This document shows positions 11,801 to 21,622 of a stretch of DNA of 35,553 nt, piece after piece. This stretch comes from Heterotrichella gracilis (taxonomy: Eukaryota; Sar; Xanthophyceae; Tribonematales; Xanthonemataceae). The stretch's first letter is position 1. Every line of letters begins with the position of its first letter. The notes beneath the pieces were generated by a model. That model was not told the origin of the DNA. It was given only the letters and a program-made list of their open reading frames with translations, and ran no database searches. The translations under genes and the position numbers were made by a program. Location of the stretch: positions 1 to 35,553 of the forward strand of contig JAULBX010027606.1 in the NCBI GenBank assembly GCA_032358255.1. Reading direction: 5' to 3'.

Positions 11801-11868
11801 CCGCAGCGCGTGAATTCTGTTGCCTGCAAGCCCGGGGACTGGCTCTGCACTATCAGCCACGGGTGTAG
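8856..11868 (+). CDS. Nudix-fold protein with a degenerate Nudix box
   Basis: Five exons: 8856-8964, 9482-9685, 10077-10180, 10681-10847, 11688-11868 (TAG). Phases agree and sum to 254 residues. The N terminus (MGDLYTTPHYETGSYQ) is of unknown role. The domain begins near VPNIPYK, then VLIMKRCVHPQPDWWFVGGR leads into the Nudix box GGRMRAGDTPT (exon 2) and AASRNVARETGV (exon 3). Against GX5EX7REUXEEXGU, the first Glu is Asp, and the RE and EE pairs read RN and RE, so two metal-binding Glu are lost and one is kept. Nudix enzymes hydrolyse nucleoside diphosphates linked to another moiety; the substitutions suggest altered or lost hydrolysis, as in GDP-mannose hydrolases or non-catalytic members. 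Exon 4 ends in an acidic loop (APGEVAEGEGYHP); exon 5 is an Ala/Leu-rich helix. The start and the 9482 acceptor are the least certain. An in-frame ORF extends 15 bases upstream of the ATG to a possible acceptor. Confidence 0.8.
9198..9223. repeat. GT dinucleotide microsatellite in Nudix intron 1
   Basis: A run of TG units interrupted once by TTT, directly before the dispersed repeat at 9227. Confidence 0.85.
9227..9303. repeat. Dispersed repeat copy A (partner at 19791-19874)
   Basis: Starts TTTGCGTCAGGGCACAAAGC and ends GGCTGGCTATACCGGTTT. The copy at 19791-19874 shares both ends and most of the middle, including CATCAGACGTGTGAGG, with a few substitutions and a short indel. It lies in the first intron of the Nudix gene, so it probably arrived by transposition or is part of a repeat family. 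Confidence 0.85.
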
Positions 11869-12235
11869 CCTGTTGGGATTCAAGAAAGGAAGTTTGAAAG
11901 AAAAACACTATGCTGCCAGTCTTGGACAGGCGCGGTAAAATACTTGAAAACAATTATGTGGATGGCTGTCTTGCACAATCATGTCAGAGAGTGTACATGC
12001 ACGCACTCACAACTTACATAGTCGTGGCACTCAAAGATTTGTTGCCGCAGGCGTATTTATTCCAATACATTAATGTCTTATTGCCATTCATGATAATATT
12101 ATGTTATTAATAATCTGTAATCATGGGTTAAACCTACAGTATCATGCAAATATTGCAATCCGCACAGCGGATCTTAGACTAGGGGCCTTCTTAATTGGAT
12201 GCGGCGGCACCGCTGCCGGCAAGCCAACATCATGT

Positions 12236-12272
12236 CCATCATGTCTCCATGGCATGGAGACATGCATGATGG
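12236..12272. other. Long imperfect palindrome (hairpin)
   Basis: The left arm CCATCATGTCTCCATG pairs with the right arm CATGGAGACA plus TGATGG, interrupted only by a TGCA bulge and a one-base loop. That makes 16 base pairs. It sits in the region between two convergent 3' ends, where such a stem could help 3'-end formation, or it may be a decayed MITE terminus. Neither role is shown. Confidence 0.75.
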
Positions 12273-12370
12273 AGACCAGTGGTTCACCAAGTGGCACCGG
12301 TAGGGCGTCTGACTCAACCAGTTGGCATTGGCACTGCCGCTGCAATATGATGGACAATTTCATTCAATGA

Positions 12371-12418
12371 AGAAAGGGAACGCACAGATGCGGAGGTTAG
12401 AGGCCACTGGCACGCACT
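12371..12418. repeat. Dispersed repeat copy (partner at 33871-33922)
   Basis: Both copies share AGGGAACGC, then GCGGAG, a GGCC/GCGCC step, CACTGGC and CGCAC, in the same order and spacing with small indels. Similarity is moderate, as expected for old copies of one repeat family. Confidence 0.6.
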
Positions 12419-12725
12419 TAGTGATACATGTTAGAGACGCTGGTTGCCAATGTTTACAAAGCCGTAGTATTGCCATCGATGATTGATCAACATATTTTTG
12501 CAGCACCCAAATGATCATCATCTCCAAGTGAGTTGACCATTCAAGAGCGGCTTTGCCATCATGGTATAAGGCGTGCCGCATGCCTGCTGGCTGGCTACCT
12601 CACACATCTTTGGACTGTGCCCCACCATGCCGTCAAACATGAAACATACAGGCTGAGCGTTGATGGACAACCTGGTGTCCAAAGCATAATCGGTCCAAAC
12701 TGTACGCAACGCCCTGGACATGGGC

Positions 12726-15700
12726 CTACCGGTGGTGGCTCTCCCGAGTCCCACCATGCGAGTATCGTCTCCAAGGGGCCTCGCTGTTTGGAAGGAGCGG
12801 TGGAGGCAGGGGTGGTGGGGGCCCCGAGGGCAGGGGTGGTGGGGGCAAGGGCGCGTGTGGGTGAGAAGGTGGGAGGGGCGGCGCGCGTGATTGTGATGCA
12901 GTGGGGTATTGTTGGTGTCGGTGTGATGGCTGTGCTTGTGGGGGTGGAGGTGGGGGTGGCGGGACATGTGGTGAATGAGCACCCAAGCCCCTCCTCTCCG
13001 GCTCGTAGTCACCCCCCCTGCCCCCACGCTCCTCCCCCCATCGATCCCCACTCTCTGGCGAGCTGTCACGCCCCCCTGCATCCCCCCATCCCCTCCCTCC
13101 CCCACCTGCATCTCGACTGTCGTTCCAACCCCTCCCCCCACCCCCTGGCATGTCCCGCATGTCGCTCCACCCCCCTCCTGGTGCCCCCCCCCCTCCCCTG
13201 CTCCCCTGTATCAACTTGAGAATATGGCTATCCCCTGCAGGAGCGCACACACCACTTGTTAACAGTACCAGGGTACGTCAATGGTTGCTAGGGCAATTTG
13301 CCAACGCACCCATGTGATACGTATCCACTTAGTTAGCATAATGCAGGACCAGTTTTTGACCCAATCATAGTTCAATATTCCCAGTGTACGGCCCTGTTGG
13401 TGGGTGCACCCCTTCGGGAGCGCGCATGTAACTGTACAAGTAGAGGGTTTGTGCTGTGGGTGGGGTTGAAGGAGTGGGTGTGACCCTCACCTAGTTCGAT
13501 ATCGTTGTTGGTCAGCAGCGACAGGCTACCCGGCTCCAGCCCCAGCCGCTTCTCAATCTTCCTCTTCTTCCTCCTCCGCCTCTCAGACAGCTTGGCGCTG
13601 GTGGGGCCATCCCGCTGCCCCCCACCCTGGCCCCCTCCCCCGCCCCCATTCCCTCCCCTTCCGCCCTTGCCGCCACCCCTGCCAGGGTCCACATCGTTCT
13701 CTCCCCGTATCCCCTTCTTGTTTGTCTGCCCCTGGAGCTCCACTGGGGCGGTGATGCCCTGCCCTGTGGACCCTAGACCAGCGCCTTCCGTGTAGCCCAT
13801 CTTCTTCATCAGTGCAAAGCCCATGCCATACATCTGCTTCTGTGTCTGGGCCTCCAGGGGGCGTGCTATGTTTTGCCAATCCCCAGACTTGGCATCGCCA
13901 CCCCCGCCCCGGGAGTCGGGGCGGGGCTCCACCCCTCTTGCGCGCGCGTCACGCCCACCCTGAAAGACGGCAGGCGACATCATTTCAGTCAAGGGCATGC
14001 CCCAACGCGGGAATGGAGCTTGGCAGAGTGCAGTGATACATCATGGGAGCTCACGTGCGAGTTTTGGGTTCAGGGTGTGTCTCCAGTGGCGCTGCCTATG
14101 CGGCTAGCTATGCAGGTACTTGTGGATAGGAAATCCAAATCAAGGGCCACCACATGCAAAAAAACATACAAAATGCAGAAATTGTACCAGACATGCGGTG
14201 GCAGGGGTGGGTGGTACAGCGCGTGCTAGGGGTACTCCTCGCAAACAAAATCCGGCAGCACCAATGGTACAAACAGCCCCAGCACAGAATTGCTTGGCGG
14301 TCGCTTGTGCAAGCCTGGCCGCTACTCTGATGCATAGCTAAAAATGGTTTGTAACCACTTGATCAATTGTGACCATATATTGTGCATCACGGGATTGCAG
14401 AAGGCGCCAGGGCTTAGCATGTTTGGCGAGTAGCAAATGTTCCCAGTTGGAAACAGACCGTGCCCCACTTGGGGTATCTATTCACTGTAGCCTTTGAGCA
14501 CAAGGCTCATATGGGATGGCAATATTGACGCCAGGATAGAGTGGAGGGGAGTACGGCTGGTGCAACTCCGATTGTACTGCTGGAACGCCATGTGCCCAGC
14601 TAACTTCACAACGCGCATTACCTGAGGGTACAACCCAGGCTCATCCCGCCCCCGCTTGTCGCCCGCGTGTGCATGTTGGTTCCCCCTGCCGGAGGGACCC
14701 GGGCCCTCGCCGTCGCCATGCACCCCAGGCACAATCACACCTCCCCGCGCAAACTTGCCGAAATGCGCAGGAACTGGGGGCTGCAGGGTGGGCGGCGCCG
14801 GCAGCGCTCCAACAAACCTCTGCCTCCCCGCATCACCTACATGGCCATTGCTCCCCTGGCCGCGGTAGGCAAACTGGGAGGGGCACAGAGGTGTGTGAGT
14901 GGCAAGGCGTGGTTCCTGTGACCCCCTGCAGCTTCCATTGTGATTTGCCTAGGATTTTTACCCCATATAGTAGCATGCCATCTGTTAAGGGGGACCCATC
15001 CCAACAGCTGAATGCGCAGCCTGCAGGTAAAGGTATAGACAACCACAAGGTTCTGGAGGGCAATGTCCACAGCCATGGGTATGGTAGGGTAGGGTCAAGG
15101 GTGAATTCCAAGGGCGGGGCACGCTTCCACCCCTGATGTGGGATGAGAGTTAGCACAAGGGAAGGGCGCTTCCCTCGCCGGTTTAGGAACGCTGTACAGG
15201 TTGCAGAGCCAGGACGTGTTTAGGGTTTAGGGTTTAGGAACGCTGTACAGGTTGCAGAGCTAGGACGTGTTTAGGGTTTAGGGTTTAGGAACGCCGTACA
15301 GGTTGCAGAGCTAGGACGTGTTTAGGGTTTAGGGTTTAGGAACGCTGTACAGGTTGCAGAGCTAGGACGTGTTTAGGGTTTAGGGTTTAGGAACGCTGTA
15401 CAGGTTGCAGAGCTAGGACGCAAGTACGCACAGAGTGAAGATACAGATACCAGATGAAGGCAAGGTCGGACGTTTTCATCCCAAACCTACCCAAATCTGA
15501 ACCAAAACTTCGCTACCACATCGCTTACCTGAGTAAAGGTTGCCGTGGGATACAGGGGCGGCGGCGGTGGTGGTGGTGGTGCTGGCGGCGGCGGCGGCAG
15601 CGGCCTGGGGGGAGAAGGGTTGCGATTGTGCCGCGGGGGGGACGGGCTGCGCTTCCGCCGTGGGGATGTGGGGGTGCGCTTACGGCGGGGAGGGGATGGG

Positions 15701-16437
15701 CTGCGTCTCCGTTTTTTGGGTGTAGAGTCGCGATCCCGCCGCTGGGGTGAAGGGCTACGCCTACGGCGGGGGAGTGAGGGGCTGCGCTTGCGCCTTTTGG
15801 GTGTGGAGTTGCGCTTCCGCCGATGAGGCGAGGGGCTGCGCTTACGGCGCGGGGGTGTGGGACTGCGTGTTCGCCGTGGGGGTGTGGGGCTGCGCTTGCG
15901 GCGTGGGGGTGTGGAGCTGCGCTTGCGGCGGGGTGATGATGGGCTGCGCTTGTGCCTGGTGGGTGTGGAGCTCCGGCTGCGGCGGGGGGGTGTGGAGCTA
16001 CGTTTGCTGTGCGAGGGTGATGTGCTGTGTCTCCGCTGTGGGGATGATGGGCTGCGGCTGCGGCGGGCAGGGGTGGCGTTGGGGCTGCCGCGGGGAGGTG
16101 CAGGGCTGTGAGTGCGGCGGGGAGAGGAGGGGCTGCGATTCTGCCGTGGGGGTGTGGGGCTGCGATTGCTGCTGGAGAATGAGAGGCTACATCTCCGCCT
16201 GCGGGGGCTGGAGGTGCGGGAAGGGGAGGGGCTGCGCCTCCGCTGCGGGGGCGAGGGGCTGCGGTTGCTGCGGGCAGGGGTGGCGCTGCGGGATGAGGGG
16301 CTGCGGTTGCGCCTTGGGGGTGTGGAGCTGCGACTGCGGCGGGCGGGGGAGGGGCTGCGGTGCCTACTTGACTGGCGGCTGCTGTGGCGCTTGTGGCTGT
16401 GACCGTGGCGGCGGCTGTGGCTGTCTGTTAGCCCCAT
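12726..16437 (-). CDS. RS-rich G-patch protein, putative splicing-associated factor
   Basis: Four exons on the minus strand: 16437-15529, 14873-14622, 13959-13491, 13234-12726 (TAG). All phases agree; 712 residues from the ATG at 16437. Exon 1 encodes a long RS domain of about 12-residue units such as RRKRSPSPPRR, ending in two poly-proline runs. Exon 2 is Gly/Pro-rich (begins FAYRGQGSNG). Exon 3 holds the G-patch: YGMGFALMKKMGYTEGAGLG then GQGITAPVELQGQ, followed by a Gly-rich stretch and a basic patch ERRRRKKRKIEKR that could be a nuclear signal. Exon 4 has three repeats of the type GGGGRGW-x-D-x-R-D, RGG-like, then poly-proline. G-patches activate DEAH helicases of the Prp2/Prp43 type, and RS domains direct proteins to spliceosomes, so a nuclear RNA-processing role is likely. 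I cannot assign an ortholog. The frame stays open 44 codons upstream of 16437, so an earlier start is possible. Confidence 0.8.
15181..15420. repeat. 51-bp minisatellite carrying telomeric TTTAGGG units, inside an intron
   Basis: Five near-identical units begin at 15181, 15232, 15283, 15334 and 15385, a 51-bp period; the last lacks its end. Each full unit reads GTTTAGGAACGCTGTACAGG, then TTGCAGAGCTAGGACGTG, then two TTTAGGG-type repeats. Units differ by single bases (for example one CC for CT near 15210 and one C for T near 15294), so the array is young or homogenised. It lies in the first intron of the RS/G-patch gene (14874-15528), with the TTTAGGG strand opposite to the gene. Confidence 0.95.
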
Positions 16438-16901
16438 GCATGCAGGTCTTGGGCAGACACACCCAGCGTCTCGAATCTCCACGCCTCCTGCGAATAGGGA
16501 TTGCGTGAGGGTGATATACACACAGAAACGAATGCGATCTCCTGGCTGTTGCCATATGCGAGGCATCATTTAAATTAAAGTGCGCCGCTTCATTCGGGAC
16601 ATGCTTGGCTTATTATTATGTTTGTGCAAACTGTTTTTCTACAGGGAATTCCGGTGATTATATCGTGGGTGAATATGTGCACACCTGGCAGAATGGTTGG
16701 AGAGGCAACGATGTGTCCCCGGGTACAATACTATATATTAAACAGCGCTTGGGGCACGCGCCTGCCACCAGGCAATGCACCTGCTCAGCAAGCTGGTTTG
16801 CAAAACACTGAAATTAAGCCCAAAATCCATATCCGCAAGCACACCACCCTGATTTGCTAGCTGCAAATACGTTGTACCATTATCCGGTCATGATAGTCGC
16901 A

Positions 16902-17008
16902 GGTTGTTTCAGAGGTGTGTGGCCAAAGCATCCTCGTGCTCATATGCATGCATATAGTCATGTGTAGCTGCTTCCTGGTTGTTTCAAAGGTGTGCAGCCA
17001 AGCACGAT
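16902..17008 (+). repeat. Direct repeat, about 76-bp spacing
   Basis: GGTTGTTTCAGAGGTGTGTG near 16903 recurs as GGTTGTTTCAAAGGTGTGCA near 16978, each followed by GCCAAGCA-like sequence. It is a partial tandem duplication in noncoding DNA. Confidence 0.7.
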
Positions 17009-17553
17009 ATATAACCGTACGCATGTCAAGCATGCTAGGTGCCTCGTGCTAGGCCGAGTCTGATGCTAGTCCCTGCTCTCGTACTTGGTGGTGGGTGTGT
17101 ACCCACTCGTACAGGAAGTTATAGGAAGGGGTGTCCTGTTGGGTACTGCTCACCTGTGCTTTTATTAATATCAGTCCAAGACGTGGTTTGTTTCACTGAC
17201 TCACAAGTGTCCTCTCCAGGACCGCACGTAGGACTTCGCGGGTGCAACCTGTGTCCGGCGCTGGTGGCGGTGGAGGGGGTGACTGAAGAAAGCTGCTGGG
17301 CAAGAGACCACGGCTTTCACCTCCCTGGGTTGGGTGCCATAAACTAGTTCCGGAGAACAGGGTGCGCGGCAGCAGGAGTAGATCGAGAAGGCAGAGGCCA
17401 CACTGCTGCGTCTTCTGAGCAGGTGGTGTAGCAACTTTTTGCATGGCCAATGAACGTGCTTCTGGGTTCTGATCTACCGTCCGAGGCGCTGCAGCCCTAT
17501 AGATGGATGGAAGGTTAGCACTGGAAACGTGTTCTCTACCACGCACGATACAA

Positions 17554-17869
17554 AGGTTGCGCTTGCGTTCTTACTGGCAAAGGCATCCCGACAGCCCTCC
17601 CACCCGCCGTATAGGTGGAGCTTAAGGAGCTTTGGAGCTTTGGAGCCAGGCATTCGAGTCACACCGTGGGAGCTTTGGAGCTTCCCGAACGAGCTTCCCG
17701 GACGAGCGTCGGAGCTTTGGAGCCTCGGAGCTTTGGACCGGAGCTTTGGAGGTAGGCAGTGGAGTGAGGGGTCCTTTACGGTACAGTACATTTGGGCCAA
17801 AATGGTCAAAAGTACTGGAATTTGCTTTACTGGAGGTTGCGCTTGCGCTCTTACTGGCAACGGCATCCC
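17554..17869 (+). repeat. Direct repeat pair flanking a GGAGCTTTGG array
   Basis: AGGTTGCGCTTGCGTTCTTA at 17554 continues ACTGGCAAAGGCATCCC and recurs at 17834 with two substitutions (GCGCTC for GCGTTC, CGG for AGG), about 36 bp matched at 280 bp spacing. Between the copies lies the GGAGCTTTGG-rich segment. Confidence 0.85.
17617..17752 (+). repeat. Degenerate array of GGAGCTTTGGAGC units
   Basis: The hexamer-like units GGAGCTTT and GGAGCTTCCC(G/C)GA recur at least seven times within about 135 bp, with irregular spacing. It is open in one plus frame (SFGALE-like residues), but this is probably a side effect of the repeat rather than a gene. Confidence 0.7.
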
Positions 17870-18879
17870 TGGCGTGGAGGCAAAGGGGTGGACAATAATC
17901 AAGAATAACTCATTACCCCACCGCCGCTGCACCGTCAAGCTGGCCGTCGCTGCACCGCCGCAGCTGACTCGTGAGTAACAAAATGGTATTTAAATACCAT
18001 GAAAAGGAACCTTTATTAGCCACTGGGTATACATCCTGCACCCTTGTAAAGGGCAGGCAGCCTCATAGGTATCAAGATTCTGTTTGCAGGCAACCCCTCG
18101 AGGATTCCCTAGGGCGTGCGTGATGATGCACGCAACCTTGTCCTACTTAAATGGAATTGTAAGAAATGACAGGCTTCCAGCTATTCGATAGTGCAAGCAC
18201 GCCACGAAATGCTACCAGTGAACTTGAATGAATAGATATTGCATTGCCCAACTGTGCAACCTCACTGAGTCCCCAAACAACGGCCTAGAGATGCACTGAA
18301 CGCTGAACATGCGAGTTGCCCAGCTTCACGGTAAAAATGATGGTCCGTTGAAGGCCCCCTGCAATGCTCCCCTCTGGCGCTTGGCTGAAAGAACTGCAAA
18401 GTTATTTACAGAAACAGCAGAGAATTGTAAAGTAATTTCAGTGGTGCGGATAAGGGGCACCTGTTGAGATAGTATGGCCCAAGCGTCAGGTGACCAGGCT
18501 ACCAGCGCACGCCGTGATTTCCTGTAGGCTGTCACGGTAGTGACGCTAGCATCTGACATCATGAACATTATGCCGCAATGATTTGGAAGCCAGCCTGGTT
18601 GCACTGAGGTACTTGGGTTCAGTGATTGGGTGATCACCGTGCACTACGTAGCCACTGAGAGGTGGGGCCAGAACAAAATCATACTCTCGGAAACAGTGGG
18701 CAGCTGCCTGGCGCCCCATGTGCAGGGGTTGACTTCCAATCTTGCTGTTTGAGCGGGAATGCATGCAATTTTTTTTATTACACATATTTTATTCAGCAAG
18801 CGTGGGTGACTTTATTGGGTGTCTCTTGATAGTGCCTCTATTGCGAGCCCGGGTATGGTTATATCATCAATACATGTAT

Positions 18880-19045
18880 TTAAAGTTCTTGCTGATCTGG
18901 CTTTTCCGCCGGAATTTTGAAATCTTGTGATATGCTTTATAAAAATTAGGTTGTATTTTCAATTCATGTAAATTCTGGCTGAGCTGACTTTTGCGCCTGA
19001 AATCTTGTGAATTTATAAAAAAAATCAGGTTATTTGGCTAAAACA
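18880..19045 (+). repeat. Degenerate tandem duplication in AT-rich DNA
   Basis: The block CTGGCTTTTCCGCCGGAATT ... GAAATCTTGTGA ... TTTATAAAAATTAGGTT recurs about 85 bp later as CTGACTTTTGCGCCTGAAAT ... CTTGTGAATTTATAAAAA ... ATCAGGTT. It is an old duplication of unknown origin. Confidence 0.65.
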
Positions 19046-19511
19046 TCTGTTCACTGATGTGCATTGCAGGTATATTTTGCATATATAGTAAGATATAATT
19101 TAACCACTTGTTAAATGCATTAGCTTTGTATACCTGGTATTGGACAAGATGGGAACCACTTGGGACTGCCAGCACCCACCGTGGACTACGTGGACCCTGC
19201 CGTGGACCACGAAATTTATATTTCAGTGTGAACACGCTCACATGCGATAATTCAATCTGTACATTTATATGAGTATTCACATGCGATATATCACGCTAGA
19301 TTGGCTGTATTGGTGGAACGCATGCGAGTATATCTACACAGAAATCTGTGCTACTGATCAGATATCAACATTAACCATGTGTTAAGCATTGTATATGTAT
19401 ATATATTACAGCATACCGGCGCAAAGACCAGATCAGCAATCAGCCAAGCACATGCTTGCGCCACCCATTCCTGTCCTGTGATTGCTTGTACCACTTTTGA
19501 ATGTTCTTAGT

Positions 19512-19685
19512 CTGCAGGTCCTTAGTGACAAGGGCAGCCCATGTGGCCCTGGGAGCCCCTCACGACCGCTTTCCAACTAGCTGTCCCAAAACCATACGCT
19601 TAGGTAGCCTATCGTCTGCCATGCGCCCTACATGTCCGAGCCAATTTAGCCTGATAACCCTGAGCCGGTCCTTAATTGAGGACTG
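19512..19685 (-). mobile_element. C-terminal tail of a LINE-type ORF2, broken
   Basis: On the minus strand, a frame reads SIKDRLRVIRLNWLGHVGRM, then ADDRLPKRMVLGQLVGKRS, a TGA (19562-19560), then GAPRATWAALVTKDLQ. The pattern R-L-x-WLGH-x-x-RM-x-DDRLPK-x-GxxxGKR-xxGxPRxxW is a hallmark of the region after the reverse transcriptase in many non-LTR retrotransposons. The in-frame stop shows the copy is dead. No other parts of the ORF are recognisable nearby, so this is a short relic. It may belong to the same family as the YADD fragment at the left edge, but that is not shown. Confidence 0.8.
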
Positions 19686-19790
19686 GCTAATTAGTAACTC
19701 TACGTTTCCTACATGCGCCAGGCGCAAAACCCCGTGTGTTGAGCAAGGTAAATAATATATAAATTAGATTAACAATATGTATTTGAGTGT

Positions 19791-19874
19791 TTTGCGTCAG
19801 GGCACAAAGCCAGGTGCCATATTTGGTCCATCAGACGTGTGAGGTTTTCTCTATTTGGCTGGCTATACCGGTTT
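19791..19874. repeat. Dispersed repeat copy B (partner at 9227-9303)
   Basis: Same start (TTTGCGTCAGGGCACAAAGC) and end (GGCTGGCTATACCGGTTT) as copy A in the Nudix intron. Both copies are in the same orientation. This copy lies about 50-100 bp from the LINE tail, so the repeat could be a non-autonomous partner or an unrelated element. Confidence 0.85.
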
Positions 19875-20518
19875 GACAATAAAAAATCAGGACCAATTAT
19901 TAAACAAACAAATAGTCGTATATTTGTTTCTGGTTACAAACTTGCGAAACAACCTATGACAACGTGTTCAAGAACAAGACATTCAAATAGGAAGCAACCC
20001 TGACGATAAGTTGACGTTGTCTACTTGGAAAATAGGTGTCTGGAAGTGAAGCCGTGCTAGCAGTTTCAGCACAACGCGCTAGTCGCAACCTGGCAACTAC
20101 CCCTAACTCCGAGCTCGCATACGCCCTAGGAGCCTGCTAAGCTGCTTTGGGAACCTAAAGGCAGCTGGGTTTCTAAGAGGACTTTCGGAAGGTAGACAAG
20201 GTGCCGAAAAAATTGTTGCTATTGTCACATGGGTAATAGCGGCAGATCAGCACCAAAACCTTCCTGCATGTGTAGTGTTGTTGGGGCCATGCTTTGGGCT
20301 CGAGAGCTCAGCCAGGGGCGCCCAGCACTGATAATACATGTTCGTTTTACGTTGCTCTATTCAGGTGCTTATGCATGCATATGTATTTTCTGCAAGCTCT
20401 TCAACAAGCACACCCTCGTCGTTGTGAATAACATCCACAATGGGTGGGTTGTCATCCATATCCAGCGCAGCCTCAAGTGTTTTCAGTGGTTTTCCGTGCA
20501 TGCACGTCTGCCACACAC

Positions 20519-20662
20519 CATGGCTTCGTGGCTGTGGCGCCCACCTTCCCTGGCATTGACTATGCGTCTCTCTCGGCGCAGGACAAAGTGGGGCATAAGT
20601 CCTCCAACCGGAACCTGGGAGACGCAAACTGGGACTTTGGGATTGGAAAACAGCCACGCAGC
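20519..20662 (+). other. Candidate coding exon of unresolved gene (possibly 5' part of the MTHFR-like gene)
   Basis: One plus frame here encodes FVAVAPTFPGIDYASLSAQD followed by KVGHKSSNRNLGDANWDFGI, with a G/C-rich third-base pattern like the proven exons nearby. It would end at a GTGAGG donor after about 20666 in phase 1. A pyrimidine-rich acceptor (TTTTTTTTGCAG, ending 21138) could join it in phase to a frame that runs on into the 21623 exon. A different frame starting at ATG 20519 reads like a basic transit peptide (MASWLWRPPSLALTMRLSRR), so two readings compete. I do not recognise the product. Confidence 0.3.
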
Positions 20663-21622
20663 ACACGTGAGGCAGCTCAACTCCACTGGGCACCTGCTGG
20701 TAGCGGGCGCTTGCACATCTCAGTTCTGCCAACCCACCGTGCTGGGCATCCAGCAGCTAGTGTGGCGTGGACCCAACTACACTGCTACACGCAGGGCTGT
20801 AGAGTGCACCAATGCTCTGCAAAGAAGGATGCAGTGCTGAGTGTTTATGAGCAGGCATAGGTGCGCGTCGCCTGGTGAAACCAAAACCCTGAACTATGCA
20901 GCACAAGCCTGCACTGTATGGTAACAGTATCTAGCAATGGTGCATTACTCCCATTCCTACAGGGGTAATGCCGCCATGCACAGAGCATAGCATTGCTGGC
21001 CAGGACACGGGACCCATTTGTCCTCCTGCGCCTTTTGCACCCCCTCCCCTGTTGCCACATGCCTCCTACACCGCCTCTGGGACTTAAATTCAAACGAATA
21101 TTTGCCTCACACTAGAACTTCCCCATTTTTTTTGCAGCGGCTATGCCCATGCCCAGGTCCTGCCCCTCACCTGCAATCCTACACCTATTACACCCACCTT
21201 GGGCACCGCAAGTGTGGAGATTCCATTTCATGAACCCCATCTCCCCCTCTTCTTCCTGGCGACACACACATGCAGCCTTTGGGACCCAAAATCAGGTCGG
21301 CACCGCCACCACATACCAGATCGGCATGGCCTCAACAACCTCCTTGGCTGCCCCATATGGCGCATGGGACAGCAGCACACACCTGCGAAGTGCGTTGAGC
21401 ACACAAAACGTGCGAAGAGCGCTACCCGAGGGGTGGCTCCCTCAGTCACATGGCACCACCTGCACAGGCGCACACACCCCACGCGCCTATCAATCCCAGT
21501 GGGCGCTTGCCACCTCCCGGCGGATCCCCTCCCTCCCCCAATCCCGCACAGCCGCAGCCACAGCAGGATCCCATCTGGGGCCCTTCCCCGACACACCCTT
21601 TCCCTCCCCGCCCCCCCACCAG

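Larger units (their letters stand above)
11869..12725. other. Convergent intergenic region between Nudix and G-patch genes
   Basis: No gene seen. It contains an AT-rich tract around 12060-12120, a hairpin-forming palindrome (12236-12272) and a copy of a second dispersed repeat (12371-12418). Confidence 0.4.
16438..20479. other. Gene-poor, repeat-bearing region
   Basis: About 4 kb without a convincing gene. It should contain the promoter of the G-patch gene at its left end. It holds short direct repeats, GGAGCTTTGG arrays, an AT-rich tract at 18750-19450 and LINE debris at 19.5 kb. A minus-strand frame of 79 codons (18785-18546, containing HCFREYDFVLAPPLSGYVVH) looks slightly protein-like but has no recognisable domain. 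Confidence 0.4.

Noticed and set aside
12533..13219. Plus-strand 228-codon frame
   Set aside because: Antisense shadow of the Gly/Pro-rich last exon of the G-patch gene.
15545..16508. Long plus-strand Gly/Arg/Cys-rich open frames
   Set aside because: They are antisense shadows of the RS-repeat exon on the minus strand, whose repeat keeps all frames open.
18546..18785. Minus-strand 79-codon frame with HCFREYDFVLAPPLSGYVVH
   Set aside because: Looks mildly protein-like, but I find no family, no neighbouring exon in phase and no clear start; could be debris of an old gene.
20361..20490. Minus-strand acidic segment (AALDMDDNPPIVDVI) resembling the tail of DDE transposases
   Set aside because: Too short, no catalytic motif nearby, and it overlaps a plus-strand coding-like signal.
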